From Marinosulfonomonas sp. (GTDB lineage: Bacteria > Pseudomonadota > Alphaproteobacteria > Rhodobacterales > Rhodobacteraceae): DNA of 64,000 nt. Location: NCBI GenBank assembly GCA_026984915.1, contig JALSRG010000081.1, forward strand, positions 1 to 64,000, read 5' to 3'. This document shows, in pieces, positions 18,742-28,198 of the stretch. The notes under the pieces are model-generated. The model was not told where the DNA came from. It did no database searches and worked only from the letters and a program-made list of their open reading frames with translations. The translations under genes were made by a program, and so were the position numbers. Within the stretch, counting starts at the first letter, position 1. The number at the start of each line of letters is the position of its first letter.

Positions 18742-20674
18742 GTTGTGCCTCTGCAGGTTTTTCGTGTGTGTCTGCTTGCGGGGAGTTGCCGGCAGTGCTT
18801 GCCGCATCTTCCACGGCTTCCAGCGTTGTTTGTGTTTCCACGGGTTTTTCCGGAACGACCAGTTTGAATTCAATCCGCCTGTTGGCCTCGCGGCCTTGCT
18901 CAGTCTTGTTATCGGCAATTGGCTGGCTTTCACCATAGCCTTTTGCCTCAAGCCCCGAGGTAAGTACCCGCCGTGCCATGAGCGCGGTCAAAACGGCCTC
19001 GGCCCGGGCCTGGGACAGCGACTGGTTCATTTCCTCGCGCCCCTGACTGTCGGTATGGCCTCCGATTTCCATTTTAACATTTTCACAGTTTTTCAGCAGG
19101 GCGGCAATTCTGTCGAGCGTTTTGTTGGCACTGGGTTCAATTGTCGAGGAACTGGGCGAGAACGTAATTTTATTTGCGGCCAGAACCGCATTGATCGATT
19201 TCACACATTCTTCCGGTGTAGGAAGGTTTGCAACCGGATCCAGCCGCTTTTGATATGTAATGTCGATTTTGAAGTTTGCCCCGTTGCCCAGTTTTTCCGA
19301 CAGAATGCGCGATACAGTGGCCTTGGCCTCCGGATCACCTGTGGTTCCGCGAAGCTCGACAAAGGCCGGCTGTACAACGACGCTGCCATTGTTCATCAAG
19401 CTGAGTGATTCAAGGGCGGCCAGCACCCGGACAGACCAACCGTCCGGCAGGTTATCATCCAGCCTTGTGGCACTGGCGACATTTTTCATGCCAAATCTTG
19501 CGCGGGCAAAACTGTTGACGGCGGCGCGCAGGCGATCATCCGTGAGGCGTCCACGCAGTTGCACTTGTCCTTCCGGGCTGCGTGTGGCTACAAATTCAGG
19601 CGGGCCGTCGCTTGTGTCTTTGCCGGTGCCGTTGATCTTGACAGGTTCAGGCAGGACAGCGTGCAAAGAGAAAACTTTGGGCAAATCCGCTTCCAGTTGG
19701 CCAGTAACGCGATCAAAGGTTTTCTGAGGCACACTATCCAATGCGACAAGGCTGACATCGGCGTCCGAGAAGGTCAGACTACCACCACCAAGCTCTTTGA
19801 GAGCCTTGATGGCGGTTGCAACGGCCTCGCCCCAATTTGGCGAGGGAACACCCAGCCCAATCGTGCAATTGCTGCCGGTGTCAACGCCTGCCGCCTTTGC
19901 CGCCTCCAGTATTTTTTGCTTTGAGACCTCGCTGTCAGCCGCACAGGCATCAAATCTTGCGCCCTGATCATCGATCAGGAACCGAAGGGTGAACGGTGTG
20001 ATGACAGGGCGCGGCGCGGAAACCTGCATGTCAACTTTCAGGCCCTCCGGAGCCTTGCGCGCCAGCGTTTCTTCAATCTGCCGGCGCTGGGTCGTGCTTT
20101 CGGAAATCGCGGTAATTGCCACGTGATTTGCCGCGATGGAAATTTTTGACTTTGGCAGGCGTCGCAGGGCTTCCATGCCGAAATCAAGGGCTGATTTCCA
20201 GCCTTTCGGCGCCGGAAAATCAGCAGTGTCGAGCATATCTGTAACTTTGGCCCCCTGTGCGAGTTCCGAAATTTCCGTTGCAACGGCCTCACGGTCTGTC
20301 GAAGCAGGGACCAGACCAATCAGGGAAATCCCGTCGTTGTTGCGCAGGATTTCTATCGAAAAGGTTGGAGGGGCAATGGAGGCGGCATCGGCGACTTCAA
20401 TGTTATCAATGACGCGGGCGGCATCCACGACCGAACGTGCGGCACTTAGCGCATGAAATCGGCTGGCTTCCGAAAGCGCCGTGCCGGTCAAGGAAACCTG
20501 CAATCCGTCAACATCCACTTTGGCCCAGTCATCCCCGCTGATGATCAACGCCGTTTTCACAGCACTTTTCGAGCGGTCCTCAATCACATTGGCTGAAAAA
20601 CTGGCCACCAGAACGCTGGCGGCTGCTGCAATCACGAAGACTGCCACCGGAAGAATGATGGTTGATAGGCGCAT
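18728..20674 (-). CDS. OmpA-family envelope protein with repeated BON-like domains
   Basis: 648 aa. An N-terminal helix (about 5-27) anchors the protein in the inner membrane or acts as a signal. A long periplasmic part holds several beta-alpha-beta modules resembling BON/OSMY repeats (for example VDVDGLQVSLTGTA). The C-terminal OmpA peptidoglycan-binding domain (about 510-620) includes ITFSPSSSTIEPSANKTL, EIGGHTDSQG and the NRRIEFKLV end. The architecture suggests tethering the membrane to the cell wall. It overlaps a coiled-coil partner downstream. Exact role unknown. Confidence 0.85.
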   Translation of the reverse strand: MRLSTIILPVAVFVIAAAASVLVASFSANVIEDRSKSAVKTALIISGDDWAKVDVDGLQVSLTGTALSEASRFHALSAARSVVDAARVIDNIEVADAASIAPPTFSIEILRNNDGISLIGLVPASTDREAVATEISELAQGAKVTDMLDTADFPAPKGWKSALDFGMEALRRLPKSKISIAANHVAITAISESTTQRRQIEETLARKAPEGLKVDMQVSAPRPVITPFTLRFLIDDQGARFDACAADSEVSKQKILEAAKAAGVDTGSNCTIGLGVPSPNWGEAVATAIKALKELGGGSLTFSDADVSLVALDSVPQKTFDRVTGQLEADLPKVFSLHAVLPEPVKINGTGKDTSDGPPEFVATRSPEGQVQLRGRLTDDRLRAAVNSFARARFGMKNVASATRLDDNLPDGWSVRVLAALESLSLMNNGSVVVQPAFVELRGTTGDPEAKATVSRILSEKLGNGANFKIDITYQKRLDPVANLPTPEECVKSINAVLAANKITFSPSSSTIEPSANKTLDRIAALLKNCENVKMEIGGHTDSQGREEMNQSLSQARAEAVLTALMARRVLTSGLEAKGYGESQPIADNKTEQGREANRRIEFKLVVPEKPVETQTTLEAVEDAASTAGNSPQADTHEKPAEAQHEQN

Positions 20675-20734
20675 TTATGTCGCGTTCCCTGAATTTCCCC
20701 TGCCCTGTTTATGCGTTCCGCTTTCCGGGTTCAA

Positions 20735-21706
20735 TCACAGCAGCAGGGCAATGGCGAAAAATAGCGCAGGCAGTAACCCGGCGTTGCGGTTGGAACGGAA
20801 AAGTCTGAGGCATATTTCGGAATTGTTGGTTTCAAGCACCCGCAATTGCCAGGCGAGGTGCCATCCAAACGCCCATGGCCCGCCAAGTGAGACCAGTAAA
20901 ACCGTTATGTCAACGCCGGGTGGAACCAGGGCAAGCAATACTGAAAGCGCCATCAAAAGAACCGATAGCACAAGGAAAAGACGCAGCCATCGCTTTGTGT
21001 TGTCACCAAACAGCCGGGCAGTGGACTTGATGCCGATCAGTGCGTCGTCTTCCTTGTCCTGATGGGCGTAGATGGTATCATAGAACAGGGTCCAGCTTAT
21101 CCCTGCCAGGTAGAGCGCAATTGCTGGCCACTGCAGTTTTCCGGTATGCGCTGTCCATGCCAGTAAGGCCCCCCAGTTGAAAGCAATGCCCAGAAATACC
21201 TGTGGCCACCATGTGAACCGCTTTGCAAAGGGGTAAATCAATACAGGGATTAATGAGACCATGCCCAGAATGATTGTATTCAGGTTGAATGTCAGCAGAA
21301 TGGCAAAGGCCATCAGGGCCTGAGTTGCCATCCAGAACACGGCCTGCCTGACCTTGACCTGCCCGGAAGGAATCGGTCGGCTTCGGGTGCGGCTGACTTG
21401 TGCGTCGAGCTTGCGATCCGTGATGTCATTCCAGGTACAGCCGGCCCCGCGCATCAGCCAAGCCCCCATTGCGCAACCCACGATGATCCACAGGTCAAAT
21501 ATACGAAAATCCTGCCCGGAAAGGGCTGCCAGAAGAACGGCCCACCAGCAGGGCAGCAATAACAACCAGGTGCCAATCGGCCGGTCGGCCCGTGACAGAC
21601 GCAGATACGGGCGGGCCCATTCCGGCGCAACTGTATCGACCCAGTTGCCCTTGACTGCATCGGAAACCTGCCCATCCGGGTCTGGAAGTTCGGGATTCGT
21701 GGGCAT
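20735..21706 (-). CDS. ubiA: 4-hydroxybenzoate polyprenyltransferase
   Basis: Integral membrane prenyltransferase attaching the polyprenyl tail to 4-hydroxybenzoate in ubiquinone synthesis. At 323 aa it has the two Asp-rich motifs NDITDRKLDAQ and DTIYAHQDKEDD and about eight helices. The start MPTNPELPD was chosen over an upstream codon because it fits family length. Its start codon directly abuts an in-frame ATG of the divergent rsmE gene (CATATG at 21704-21709). Confidence 0.93.
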   Translation of the reverse strand: MPTNPELPDPDGQVSDAVKGNWVDTVAPEWARPYLRLSRADRPIGTWLLLLPCWWAVLLAALSGQDFRIFDLWIIVGCAMGAWLMRGAGCTWNDITDRKLDAQVSRTRSRPIPSGQVKVRQAVFWMATQALMAFAILLTFNLNTIILGMVSLIPVLIYPFAKRFTWWPQVFLGIAFNWGALLAWTAHTGKLQWPAIALYLAGISWTLFYDTIYAHQDKEDDALIGIKSTARLFGDNTKRWLRLFLVLSVLLMALSVLLALVPPGVDITVLLVSLGGPWAFGWHLAWQLRVLETNNSEICLRLFRSNRNAGLLPALFFAIALLL

Positions 21707-21718
21707 ATGGTTTCCCTC

Positions 21719-22444
21719 ATGAGAAAAGCAAAGATCAGACTCTATGTAGAACAGCCATTGGCAGATGGGCAATCGCTTACCCTTTCACGCGATCAGGCGC
21801 ACTATCTTTTTGGCGTGATGCGACAGCGTGTCGGCGGGCAGATTCTGGTGTTTAATGGCCGGGATGGCGAGTATCTTGCCGAGATTGTCGAGGCCGGCAA
21901 ACGCAGTGGAGTTCTTTATTGCAGGCAACAGACGCGGGTGTTGCAAATGCCCCCGGACCTGTGGCTTTTGTTTGCGCCGATCAAAAAGGTGCGTACTGAT
22001 TTTATCGTGGAAAAGGCGGCAGAGCTGGGGGTGGCGCGCATATTTCCGGTGCAAACCCGTTTCACAAATTCAGATCGGGTGCGCCAGGACCGTCTTCAGG
22101 CGCATGTCATTGAGGCGACGGAACAATGTGGCGGTACATTCGTGCCACCAGTTGAAGACTTGCAACCGCTGGACAAACTGTTGGAAAAATGGCCACAGGA
22201 TCGCCAGGTGGTGTTTTGTGATGAATCTCTCGTCGGGTGCAAAGCCAACCTGATTGCAACAAGCGACATACAGAAATGGGCCATTCTCGTAGGGCCAGAA
22301 GGCGGGTTTTCCGACGAAGAGCGGAAGCGCCTTGCACATTTGCCCTATGTCACGACGATCAGCCTGGGGCCGCGCATCTTGCGGGCTGATACGGCGGCTG
22401 TCGCCGCCTTGGCGCTTTGGCATAGCACGTTAGGGGACTGGTGA
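21719..22444 (+). CDS. rsmE: 16S rRNA (uracil1498-N3)-methyltransferase
   Basis: SPOUT-fold methyltransferase using S-adenosylmethionine to modify U1498 of 16S rRNA. The C-terminal knot motifs ILVGPEGGFSDEE and LGPRILRADTA are present, with an N-terminal PUA-like domain. The start at MRKAKIRLYVEQ matches family N-termini; an in-frame ATG at 21707 would add four residues and abut ubiA. No strong ribosome site precedes either. It overlaps the next gene by one base. Confidence 0.92.
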   Translation: MRKAKIRLYVEQPLADGQSLTLSRDQAHYLFGVMRQRVGGQILVFNGRDGEYLAEIVEAGKRSGVLYCRQQTRVLQMPPDLWLLFAPIKKVRTDFIVEKAAELGVARIFPVQTRFTNSDRVRQDRLQAHVIEATEQCGGTFVPPVEDLQPLDKLLEKWPQDRQVVFCDESLVGCKANLIATSDIQKWAILVGPEGGFSDEERKRLAHLPYVTTISLGPRILRADTAAVAALALWHSTLGDW

Positions 22445-22959
22445 TGGGATTTTTGCGCCCCGAGGCGCGAGCAACTCTCTGGCAATGGCGCGAAACACTG
22501 ATCGGACTTTCAATTGTGTCGCTCGGTCTGTGGATTTCCTGGCGATCATTCGGGTTCGTGCTGTGGTTCGGTTTGGCGGTTGCTTTTGTTGGTCTGGCAC
22601 TGGCCTGGGCCGGGTTGCAACGGGCACGGTTCCGCATCGGGTCGGGTGGCGAAGGTGTCGTGCAGATTGACGAGCGGGAGATAACCTATTTCGGCCCGTA
22701 TCACGGTGGGGCTGTGTCGCTTGATGGTCTGAAGCGTCTTGAACTTGGGCTGGGCGTGGACAAAGTCATTTACTGGAAGCTTGTAGCTGATACAGGCCCG
22801 CCGCTGCGGATACCGGTTACGGCAGAAGGAGCGGATGCATTGTTTGATGCCTTTGCAGCCTTGCCGGGGCTTGCGGTAGAACCGATGCTGGCCGCGCTTC
22901 AGTCGCCGCTGGATCACCCTGTTGTGATCTGGCAGAAACCACACCTAAAGCTGTATTGA
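22444..22959 (+). CDS. Hypothetical membrane protein (PH-like C-terminal domain)
   Basis: 171 aa protein with two N-terminal helices (about 20-38 and 40-58), then a beta-rich cytoplasmic part (EGVVQIDEREITYFGPYHGGAVSLDGLKRLELG..). The pattern resembles small bacterial PH-like membrane proteins. It is coupled to rsmE by a TGATG overlap and is 72 bases before gshA. I know no specific function. Confidence 0.7.
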   Translation: MGFLRPEARATLWQWRETLIGLSIVSLGLWISWRSFGFVLWFGLAVAFVGLALAWAGLQRARFRIGSGGEGVVQIDEREITYFGPYHGGAVSLDGLKRLELGLGVDKVIYWKLVADTGPPLRIPVTAEGADALFDAFAALPGLAVEPMLAALQSPLDHPVVIWQKPHLKLY

Positions 22960-23031
22960 CAACTTTGAATTTTCCCGCCACCTGTTGGGGCCACGGCTGA
23001 AAAAACGCGCGAACAGATCGGAGCATTGTCC

Positions 23032-24402
23032 ATGTCTATCCCCCAATCCGGCGGCGGTCTTATCGAACATGATGGCCAATTGGCTGAGTATCTGGAAGCG
23101 GGCTGCAAGCCCAAGTCGGATTGGCGTATAGGCACAGAGCATGAAAAATTCGGCTATTGCCAAGATACGCTGAAACCGCTGCCTTATGATGGGCCGCGTT
23201 CTATCAAGGCTATGCTGGAGGGTTTGCGCGATACATACGGCTGGATAACAATCGAGGAAGGTGGAAACATCATCGGTCTGGAAAAAGACGGTGGAAATAT
23301 CAGCCTGGAGCCGGGTGGTCAGTTGGAACTGTCCGGTGCACCTCTTGAGACTATTCATGACACTTGTGACGAGGTAAACGAACACCTGCGTGAAGTGCAT
23401 ACTGTGGCTGACAAGATGGGTGCCCGTTTCATTGGTCTGGGGGCAGCACCGATCTGGACGCATGAGGATATGCCGCAAATGCCAAAAGGGCGCTACAAAC
23501 TGATGACCGGCTATATGGATAAGGTTGGCACACATGGCACCCAGATGATGTATCGCACCTGTACTGTACAGGTTAACCTCGATTTCGGCTCCGAAGCCGA
23601 TATGGTGAAAAAGCTGCGTGTCGCACTAGCATTGCAGCCGGTGGCCACAGCGCTTTTTGCAAATTCCCCATTCTTTGAGGGCAAGCCAACAGGTTTCAAA
23701 AGCTGGCGTTCCCGCATCTGGCGAGATTTGGATGCTGCCCGAACTGGCATGCTCCCCTTTGTGTTTGAGGATGGGTTTGGGTTTCAACGCTATGTTGATT
23801 ACGCGTTGGATGTGCCGATGTATTTTGTTTACCGAAACGGAGAATACATTGATGCGCTGGGGATGAGTTTCCGGGATTTTCTACGTGGAGAGCTTCCGGC
23901 TCTGCCCGGAGAAAAACCGACGCTGTCTGATTGGGCTGATCATCTGACGACGATTTTCCCTGAGGCGCGGATCAAGCAATATATGGAAATGCGTGGAGCG
24001 GACGGAGGCCCTTGGCGACGGCTCTGCGCTTTGCCTGCCCTGTGGACCGGATTGATGTATGACGAAACGGCATTGGATGCCGCTTGGGATCTGGCAAAAA
24101 AATGGGATGCCGAGACACGTCAGGAATGGCGTGTGGCCGCTGGCAAGGATGCACTGGATGCCAAAGTGCGCGGCATGCGCATGCAGGATCTTGCGGGTGA
24201 AGTGCTGGATATAGCCGAAGCCGGACTAAAAGCACGGGCCCGGCCAGGTGTTGGTGGCATGGTGCCGGATGAACGCCATTTCCTGAACGCCCTGAAAGAT
24301 AGTGTTGAGAGCGGAATCACTCCTGCGGACGAGCTATTGGCCAAGTATCATGGCGAATGGAACGGTGATCTGACCCGCATATATGACGAATACAGTTACT
24401 GA
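23032..24402 (+). CDS. gshA: Glutamate-cysteine ligase (GCS2/plant-type)
   Basis: ATP-dependent ligase making gamma-glutamylcysteine, the first step of glutathione synthesis. At about 456 aa it is the proteobacterial/plant-type class rather than the E. coli class. Conserved blocks include IGTEHEKFGY (about 33-42), LEPGGQLELSGAPLETIH and MYRTCTVQVNLDF. The ATG at 23032 has a CGGAG ribosome site; a TTG two codons upstream is less likely. It appears to be transcribed with or just after the hypothetical gene. Confidence 0.94.
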   Translation: MSIPQSGGGLIEHDGQLAEYLEAGCKPKSDWRIGTEHEKFGYCQDTLKPLPYDGPRSIKAMLEGLRDTYGWITIEEGGNIIGLEKDGGNISLEPGGQLELSGAPLETIHDTCDEVNEHLREVHTVADKMGARFIGLGAAPIWTHEDMPQMPKGRYKLMTGYMDKVGTHGTQMMYRTCTVQVNLDFGSEADMVKKLRVALALQPVATALFANSPFFEGKPTGFKSWRSRIWRDLDAARTGMLPFVFEDGFGFQRYVDYALDVPMYFVYRNGEYIDALGMSFRDFLRGELPALPGEKPTLSDWADHLTTIFPEARIKQYMEMRGADGGPWRRLCALPALWTGLMYDETALDAAWDLAKKWDAETRQEWRVAAGKDALDAKVRGMRMQDLAGEVLDIAEAGLKARARPGVGGMVPDERHFLNALKDSVESGITPADELLAKYHGEWNGDLTRIYDEYSY

Positions 24403-24451
24403 CCACAGAACCCTGTTTGCCACGAAGCCTAAAGGATCATGAGCAGTTTTG

Positions 24452-24949
24452 TTAGCGCAGGTTCTGTTCGCGCGATTTTCGCAGTGATCGCACATCCGGA
24501 ATGTCACTACGGGAATACCCCTGATCATTATCGTCATCATGGAACTGGCCGGAGCTGTCCAATGGGTCAGGACCAAAGCGGTTGGGGCCAGGGGTGCCTT
24601 TTGACGCAAACCAGACGATCAGCAGGATAATACCGATTAGCGGGACAAGCGCGATCCAGTACCACCAGCCGGATCTATCGACATCATGTAGGCGCCGAAC
24701 TGCAACGGAGATACTTGGTAGGAAGGTTGCTAGCCCAAAGAGGCCCGAAAACACCGGCGTATTGGTATAGGCTTCGAAACCGTCTGGTGTGGTCACCACC
24801 GTTCCAAACATGAATGAGTCCAGAAACGACAAAGCTAGGTTTCCAATGAAAACAAAAAGCGCAAACCACCAATACTCTGAACGCGGAGCACGGCCTGAAA
24901 AGGTTACGTATTTTTTGAAGCAGGATTTAATGGCTTCTCCGAAAGTCAT
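24452..24949 (-). CDS. DUF805 family membrane protein
   Basis: 165 aa inner-membrane protein of the DUF805/YhaH type. It starts MTFGEAIKSCFKKYVTFSGRAPRSEYWWF, a family hallmark (a Phe/Gly-Arg-Ala-x-R-x-E-Y-WWF block), and has four helices ending in a WYWIALVPLIGIILLIVWF segment. A polar C-terminal tail with PGPNRFGPDPL is also typical. Function unknown. It stands alone, about 175 bases from the desaturase gene on the same strand. Confidence 0.9.
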   Translation of the reverse strand: MTFGEAIKSCFKKYVTFSGRAPRSEYWWFALFVFIGNLALSFLDSFMFGTVVTTPDGFEAYTNTPVFSGLFGLATFLPSISVAVRRLHDVDRSGWWYWIALVPLIGIILLIVWFASKGTPGPNRFGPDPLDSSGQFHDDDNDQGYSRSDIPDVRSLRKSREQNLR

Positions 24950-25123
24950 GGTGAGTCCCTTTTTGTCTGCGTTTGTGGCATGAAAACTGGTCTGTACACC
25001 GCCTCCAAATGCCGTTTTTCAGATGAAGACAGGGCATTTTACCCAGGTCAACAGGGTGTTTGTGGAATAGTTGAACTGTGGCGGATGAAATACAACCATA
25101 GAGAAGGGCGCAGCCGTCTGGTA

Positions 25124-26167
25124 TCAAAGAGGTCCGTAAAGCCGTTCGGCCTGTGCAAACGATAGCAAACGGCGTGAACGAATATCCCAAAGCTGAAGTG
25201 ACACGCAGGACAGGCTTTCGCGAATGGTCAGACGTTGCGCCTGCGCAAGAACCGGGTTGTCCTGCAGGACTTCGGTCAGCCGGTAGAAAGGAATGCGGCT
25301 ATAGAGGTGATGTACGTGGTGAATGCCGATATTGGCGGTCAGCCATTGCAGAATACGCGGCATTACATAGTGCGAACTGCCCAGCAAGGCCGCATCATGT
25401 AATTCCCAATCGTGTGCTTCATCCCATTGGGTTTCTTCAAACTGATGTTGAACAAAGAACAACCAGATTCCGATTGTGGCACCAACAATGCTGGTCGGTA
25501 AGAAAATAATCAGTAAGGGCATCCAGCCACCGAAGTAAATGATCGTTGCCAGCACGATGGCCAGCGCCAGATTTGTACCCATCGCGCTCACCCAGTATTT
25601 TGCACCGGAACGCATCATGCCAAAGGGCAACCTGTTGGTGAGCAGGAAAATATAAGATGGCCCCAGGCCAAACAAAACCAAAGGATGCCGATAAATTCTG
25701 TATTGAACACGCCCAAGCCAATTGCGGTTGCGGTATTCATCGACTGTGATCGTGTCGATATCACCCAGTCCGCGCTTATCCAGATTCCCGGCAGTGGAAT
25801 GATGAATTGAATGCGCGCGTTTCCATACATCATAGGGGGTCAGAGTCAGAACTCCTAAAACCCTTCCAACCCAATCGCCTACGTGTCGGTTCAGAAAGAA
25901 CGCACTATGGCCGCAGTCGTGTTGGATTGCAAAGAGGCGAACGACGAAAACACCGTTCAGCGCCGCAATAGCCATAGCCAGCCATGGGCTGAAGGAAAGT
26001 GTCCACCACGCAATGGCCCAAAGTGATAAAAAAGGAATGGCGGTCACAGCGATTTCAAAGAGACTCCGTGACAGATTTGGCGTGCGATAGTTTGCAAGTA
26101 TTCGGCACCAGTCCCGGGAAGTCTTTACAGTTTCGTCTTGTGTGCGGTTGGTATTCTGAGAATGCAT
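25124..26167 (-). CDS. Membrane fatty acid desaturase
   Basis: Di-iron membrane desaturase, 347 aa, introducing double bonds into acyl chains. All three histidine boxes are visible: HDCGH (about 109-113), HSIHH (about 144-148) and HHVHH near residue 291-295. Four or more helices surround them. It resembles the acyl-lipid/omega-6 type, so it probably tunes membrane fluidity, but substrate and position are unknown. Flanked by intergenic gaps of about 120-175 bases, so probably transcribed alone. Confidence 0.92.
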   Translation of the reverse strand: MHSQNTNRTQDETVKTSRDWCRILANYRTPNLSRSLFEIAVTAIPFLSLWAIAWWTLSFSPWLAMAIAALNGVFVVRLFAIQHDCGHSAFFLNRHVGDWVGRVLGVLTLTPYDVWKRAHSIHHSTAGNLDKRGLGDIDTITVDEYRNRNWLGRVQYRIYRHPLVLFGLGPSYIFLLTNRLPFGMMRSGAKYWVSAMGTNLALAIVLATIIYFGGWMPLLIIFLPTSIVGATIGIWLFFVQHQFEETQWDEAHDWELHDAALLGSSHYVMPRILQWLTANIGIHHVHHLYSRIPFYRLTEVLQDNPVLAQAQRLTIRESLSCVSLQLWDIRSRRLLSFAQAERLYGPL

Positions 26168-26288
26168 TCATTTGCCTGTAGTATTTATTCGTGGTGTATT
26201 TTCTGCCCGAAAGCTGTGCACTTGCATAAACTGATTATCGGATAGTACCAGTAGTAAGCTTGTGTGATCGTGCATTATCAGAGGCAAA

Positions 26289-26897
26289 TCATTCTTTTTG
26301 GCCAATTTTTGGCTCGGTTCCCGCTTCCAGCCGTTTGATGTTTTCAAGATGCCGCCAATAGATCAGGAGCGTCAGCGCCACGCCTATAAAAAATGTTTCG
26401 CCATGGGCGAATACAAACATCCAGATTGTGCTCCCTCCGGCCGAGGCCAATGCGGCGAGTGAAGACCAGCGAAGCGTTACCGCAAAGAAAAGCCAAGTGG
26501 CACAACAGGCGACTCCGACCGGCCAGTAGAGCGCAAGCATGATCCCCAAAAATGTGGCGACCCCTTTCCCGCCGCGAAATCCAAGCCAGATCGGGAACAG
26601 ATGGCCCAGAAAGGCACAGAACCCTGCGATTTGCGCTGCATCCTCACCCCAGGCAAAACGGGCTATCAGCACCGCAGCGGCACCTTTTCCGGCATCGAAA
26701 ATAACTGTAAGCAATGCCGCCAGTTTACTGCCGGTCCGCAAAACATTTGTTGCGCCGATGTTGCCCGATCCGATTTCGCGCAGATTTCCCAGGTTCATCC
26801 AGCGCGCAATTATCAAACCCGACGGGATCGATCCAAGCAGATAGCCGATTGCGATCGCCGCCAGCACTGCCGGCGTTGATGATACGAGTTCGGGCAT
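26289..26897 (-). CDS. plsY: Glycerol-3-phosphate acyltransferase PlsY
   Basis: Inner-membrane enzyme transferring acyl groups from acyl-phosphate to glycerol 3-phosphate, starting phospholipid synthesis. 202 aa, about five helices. The three PlsY motifs are seen: GSIPSGLIIAR (about 22-32), SGNIGATNVLRTG (about 43-55) and FRGGKGVATFLG (about 107-118). Its start overlaps the upstream pseudo-dihydroorotase stop by one base, so it is the last gene of the pyrB operon. Confidence 0.95.
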   Translation of the reverse strand: MPELVSSTPAVLAAIAIGYLLGSIPSGLIIARWMNLGNLREIGSGNIGATNVLRTGSKLAALLTVIFDAGKGAAAVLIARFAWGEDAAQIAGFCAFLGHLFPIWLGFRGGKGVATFLGIMLALYWPVGVACCATWLFFAVTLRWSSLAALASAGGSTIWMFVFAHGETFFIGVALTLLIYWRHLENIKRLEAGTEPKIGQKE

Positions 26898-28198
26898 TAA
26901 CTCTCTCCTCCGAATATCTGTTTGCCGCCCACAAATGTTGCCAGCACCTTGCCTTGCATCCGCTGCCCGTCAAAGGGGGTATTTTTTGATTTGGAGTGTA
27001 ATTGGAAACGATTCAGTACAAATGGGACGTTTGTGTCGAAAAGCACAAGATCTGCCGGAGCCCCAACGCACAGCCGTCCAGAATCAAGGCCCAACCTTCT
27101 GGCCGGGTTGTACGCCAGGGCGCGAAACAACGTGGGCAGATCAATGGCACCTGCATGATAAAGGCGCAACGCAGCCGGTAGCAGGGTTTCCAGCCCAACC
27201 GCACCGGATGCCGCTTCTTCGAACGGCAGGCGTTTGCTTTCCTCGTCTTGCGGGGTGTGGAACGAACCGATCATGTCAATCAATCCGGAGGCGACAGCCT
27301 CGACCATAGCCAACCGGTCATCCTCGCTGCGCAGGGGCGGCTTCAGTTTGAAGAATGTGCGGTAATCACCCACGTCGAGTTCATTCAGTGTCAAATGATG
27401 AATGTTTACGCCGGCCGTCACATCCAGACCGTTCTGTTTGGCGCGTTCCAGCGCGGGCAGGGCTGCTGCGGTTGACAGGGCGTCGGCGTGATAACAGGCG
27501 CCGGTCATCTCGACCAGAGACAGGTCGCGCTCCAGTTCCAGCTTTTCGGCCATAGGGGATACGGCTGGCAGCCCGCGTAAACTGGCGAATTTTCCCGAAG
27601 TTGCCGCCGCACCTTCTGATAACAGGGGCTCCTGAGGATGCGCAATGACCAGCGCCCCCAAAGAGTGGGCATAAGTCAGGCAGCGTGTGAATACCTTTGT
27701 GTCCTGCACGACGCGATCGCAATCGGTAAAGGCCACGGCGCCGGCATCGCGTAAAAATCCGATCTCAACCATTTCACGCCCGTTTCGCCCGCGGGTAAGT
27801 GCAGCCATATGCCGGATGTTGATCGGCGCATCCTGTGCCGCGCGACGGGTCACAAACTCCAGAATCTCGGGGCTGTCGATTGCCGGTATGGTATCGGGAC
27901 GCGTGACCATGGTTGTCACCCCGCCTGCAGCGGCAGCCAGTCCTGCGGTTCGGTAGCTTTCCTTGTGGCGCTCACCGGGTTCGCACACTTTGACGCCAAC
28001 ATCCACGATTCCCGGTGCCAGATGTTTGCCATTGCAATCAATCAGGTGAATTTGCTTTGTGCGACAAGCTTGCGAATTCACGTCAATGGTCTGGTCCAGA
28101 ATTTCGGCAATTTTCCCATCCGAAATGCGAAGGCCGCCGAGGGCTTCGGTTCCGGCCTCCGGATCAATCAGGCGGGCATTGTGCAGGATGAGATTCAC
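26897..28198 (-). CDS. pyrX: Dihydroorotase-like protein lacking catalytic residues (PyrX-type)
   Basis: Amidohydrolase-fold homologue of dihydroorotase, 433 aa, GTG start. The metal-binding signature of active enzymes (D-x-H-x-H) reads D66-V-G68-V-K70, so both histidines are lost. The late catalytic Asp (TDHAPH in active forms) reads S312-F313-H314. The rest of the fold is retained (VCEPGERHKESYRTAG, GGVTT, SGAVGLETLLP). It is therefore probably a non-catalytic subunit that assembles with aspartate carbamoyltransferase, as known for PyrC-prime of pseudomonads. It lies in the pyrB operon. Confidence 0.9.
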   Translation of the reverse strand: MNLILHNARLIDPEAGTEALGGLRISDGKIAEILDQTIDVNSQACRTKQIHLIDCNGKHLAPGIVDVGVKVCEPGERHKESYRTAGLAAAAGGVTTMVTRPDTIPAIDSPEILEFVTRRAAQDAPINIRHMAALTRGRNGREMVEIGFLRDAGAVAFTDCDRVVQDTKVFTRCLTYAHSLGALVIAHPQEPLLSEGAAATSGKFASLRGLPAVSPMAEKLELERDLSLVEMTGACYHADALSTAAALPALERAKQNGLDVTAGVNIHHLTLNELDVGDYRTFFKLKPPLRSEDDRLAMVEAVASGLIDMIGSFHTPQDEESKRLPFEEAASGAVGLETLLPAALRLYHAGAIDLPTLFRALAYNPARRLGLDSGRLCVGAPADLVLFDTNVPFVLNRFQLHSKSKNTPFDGQRMQGKVLATFVGGKQIFGGES

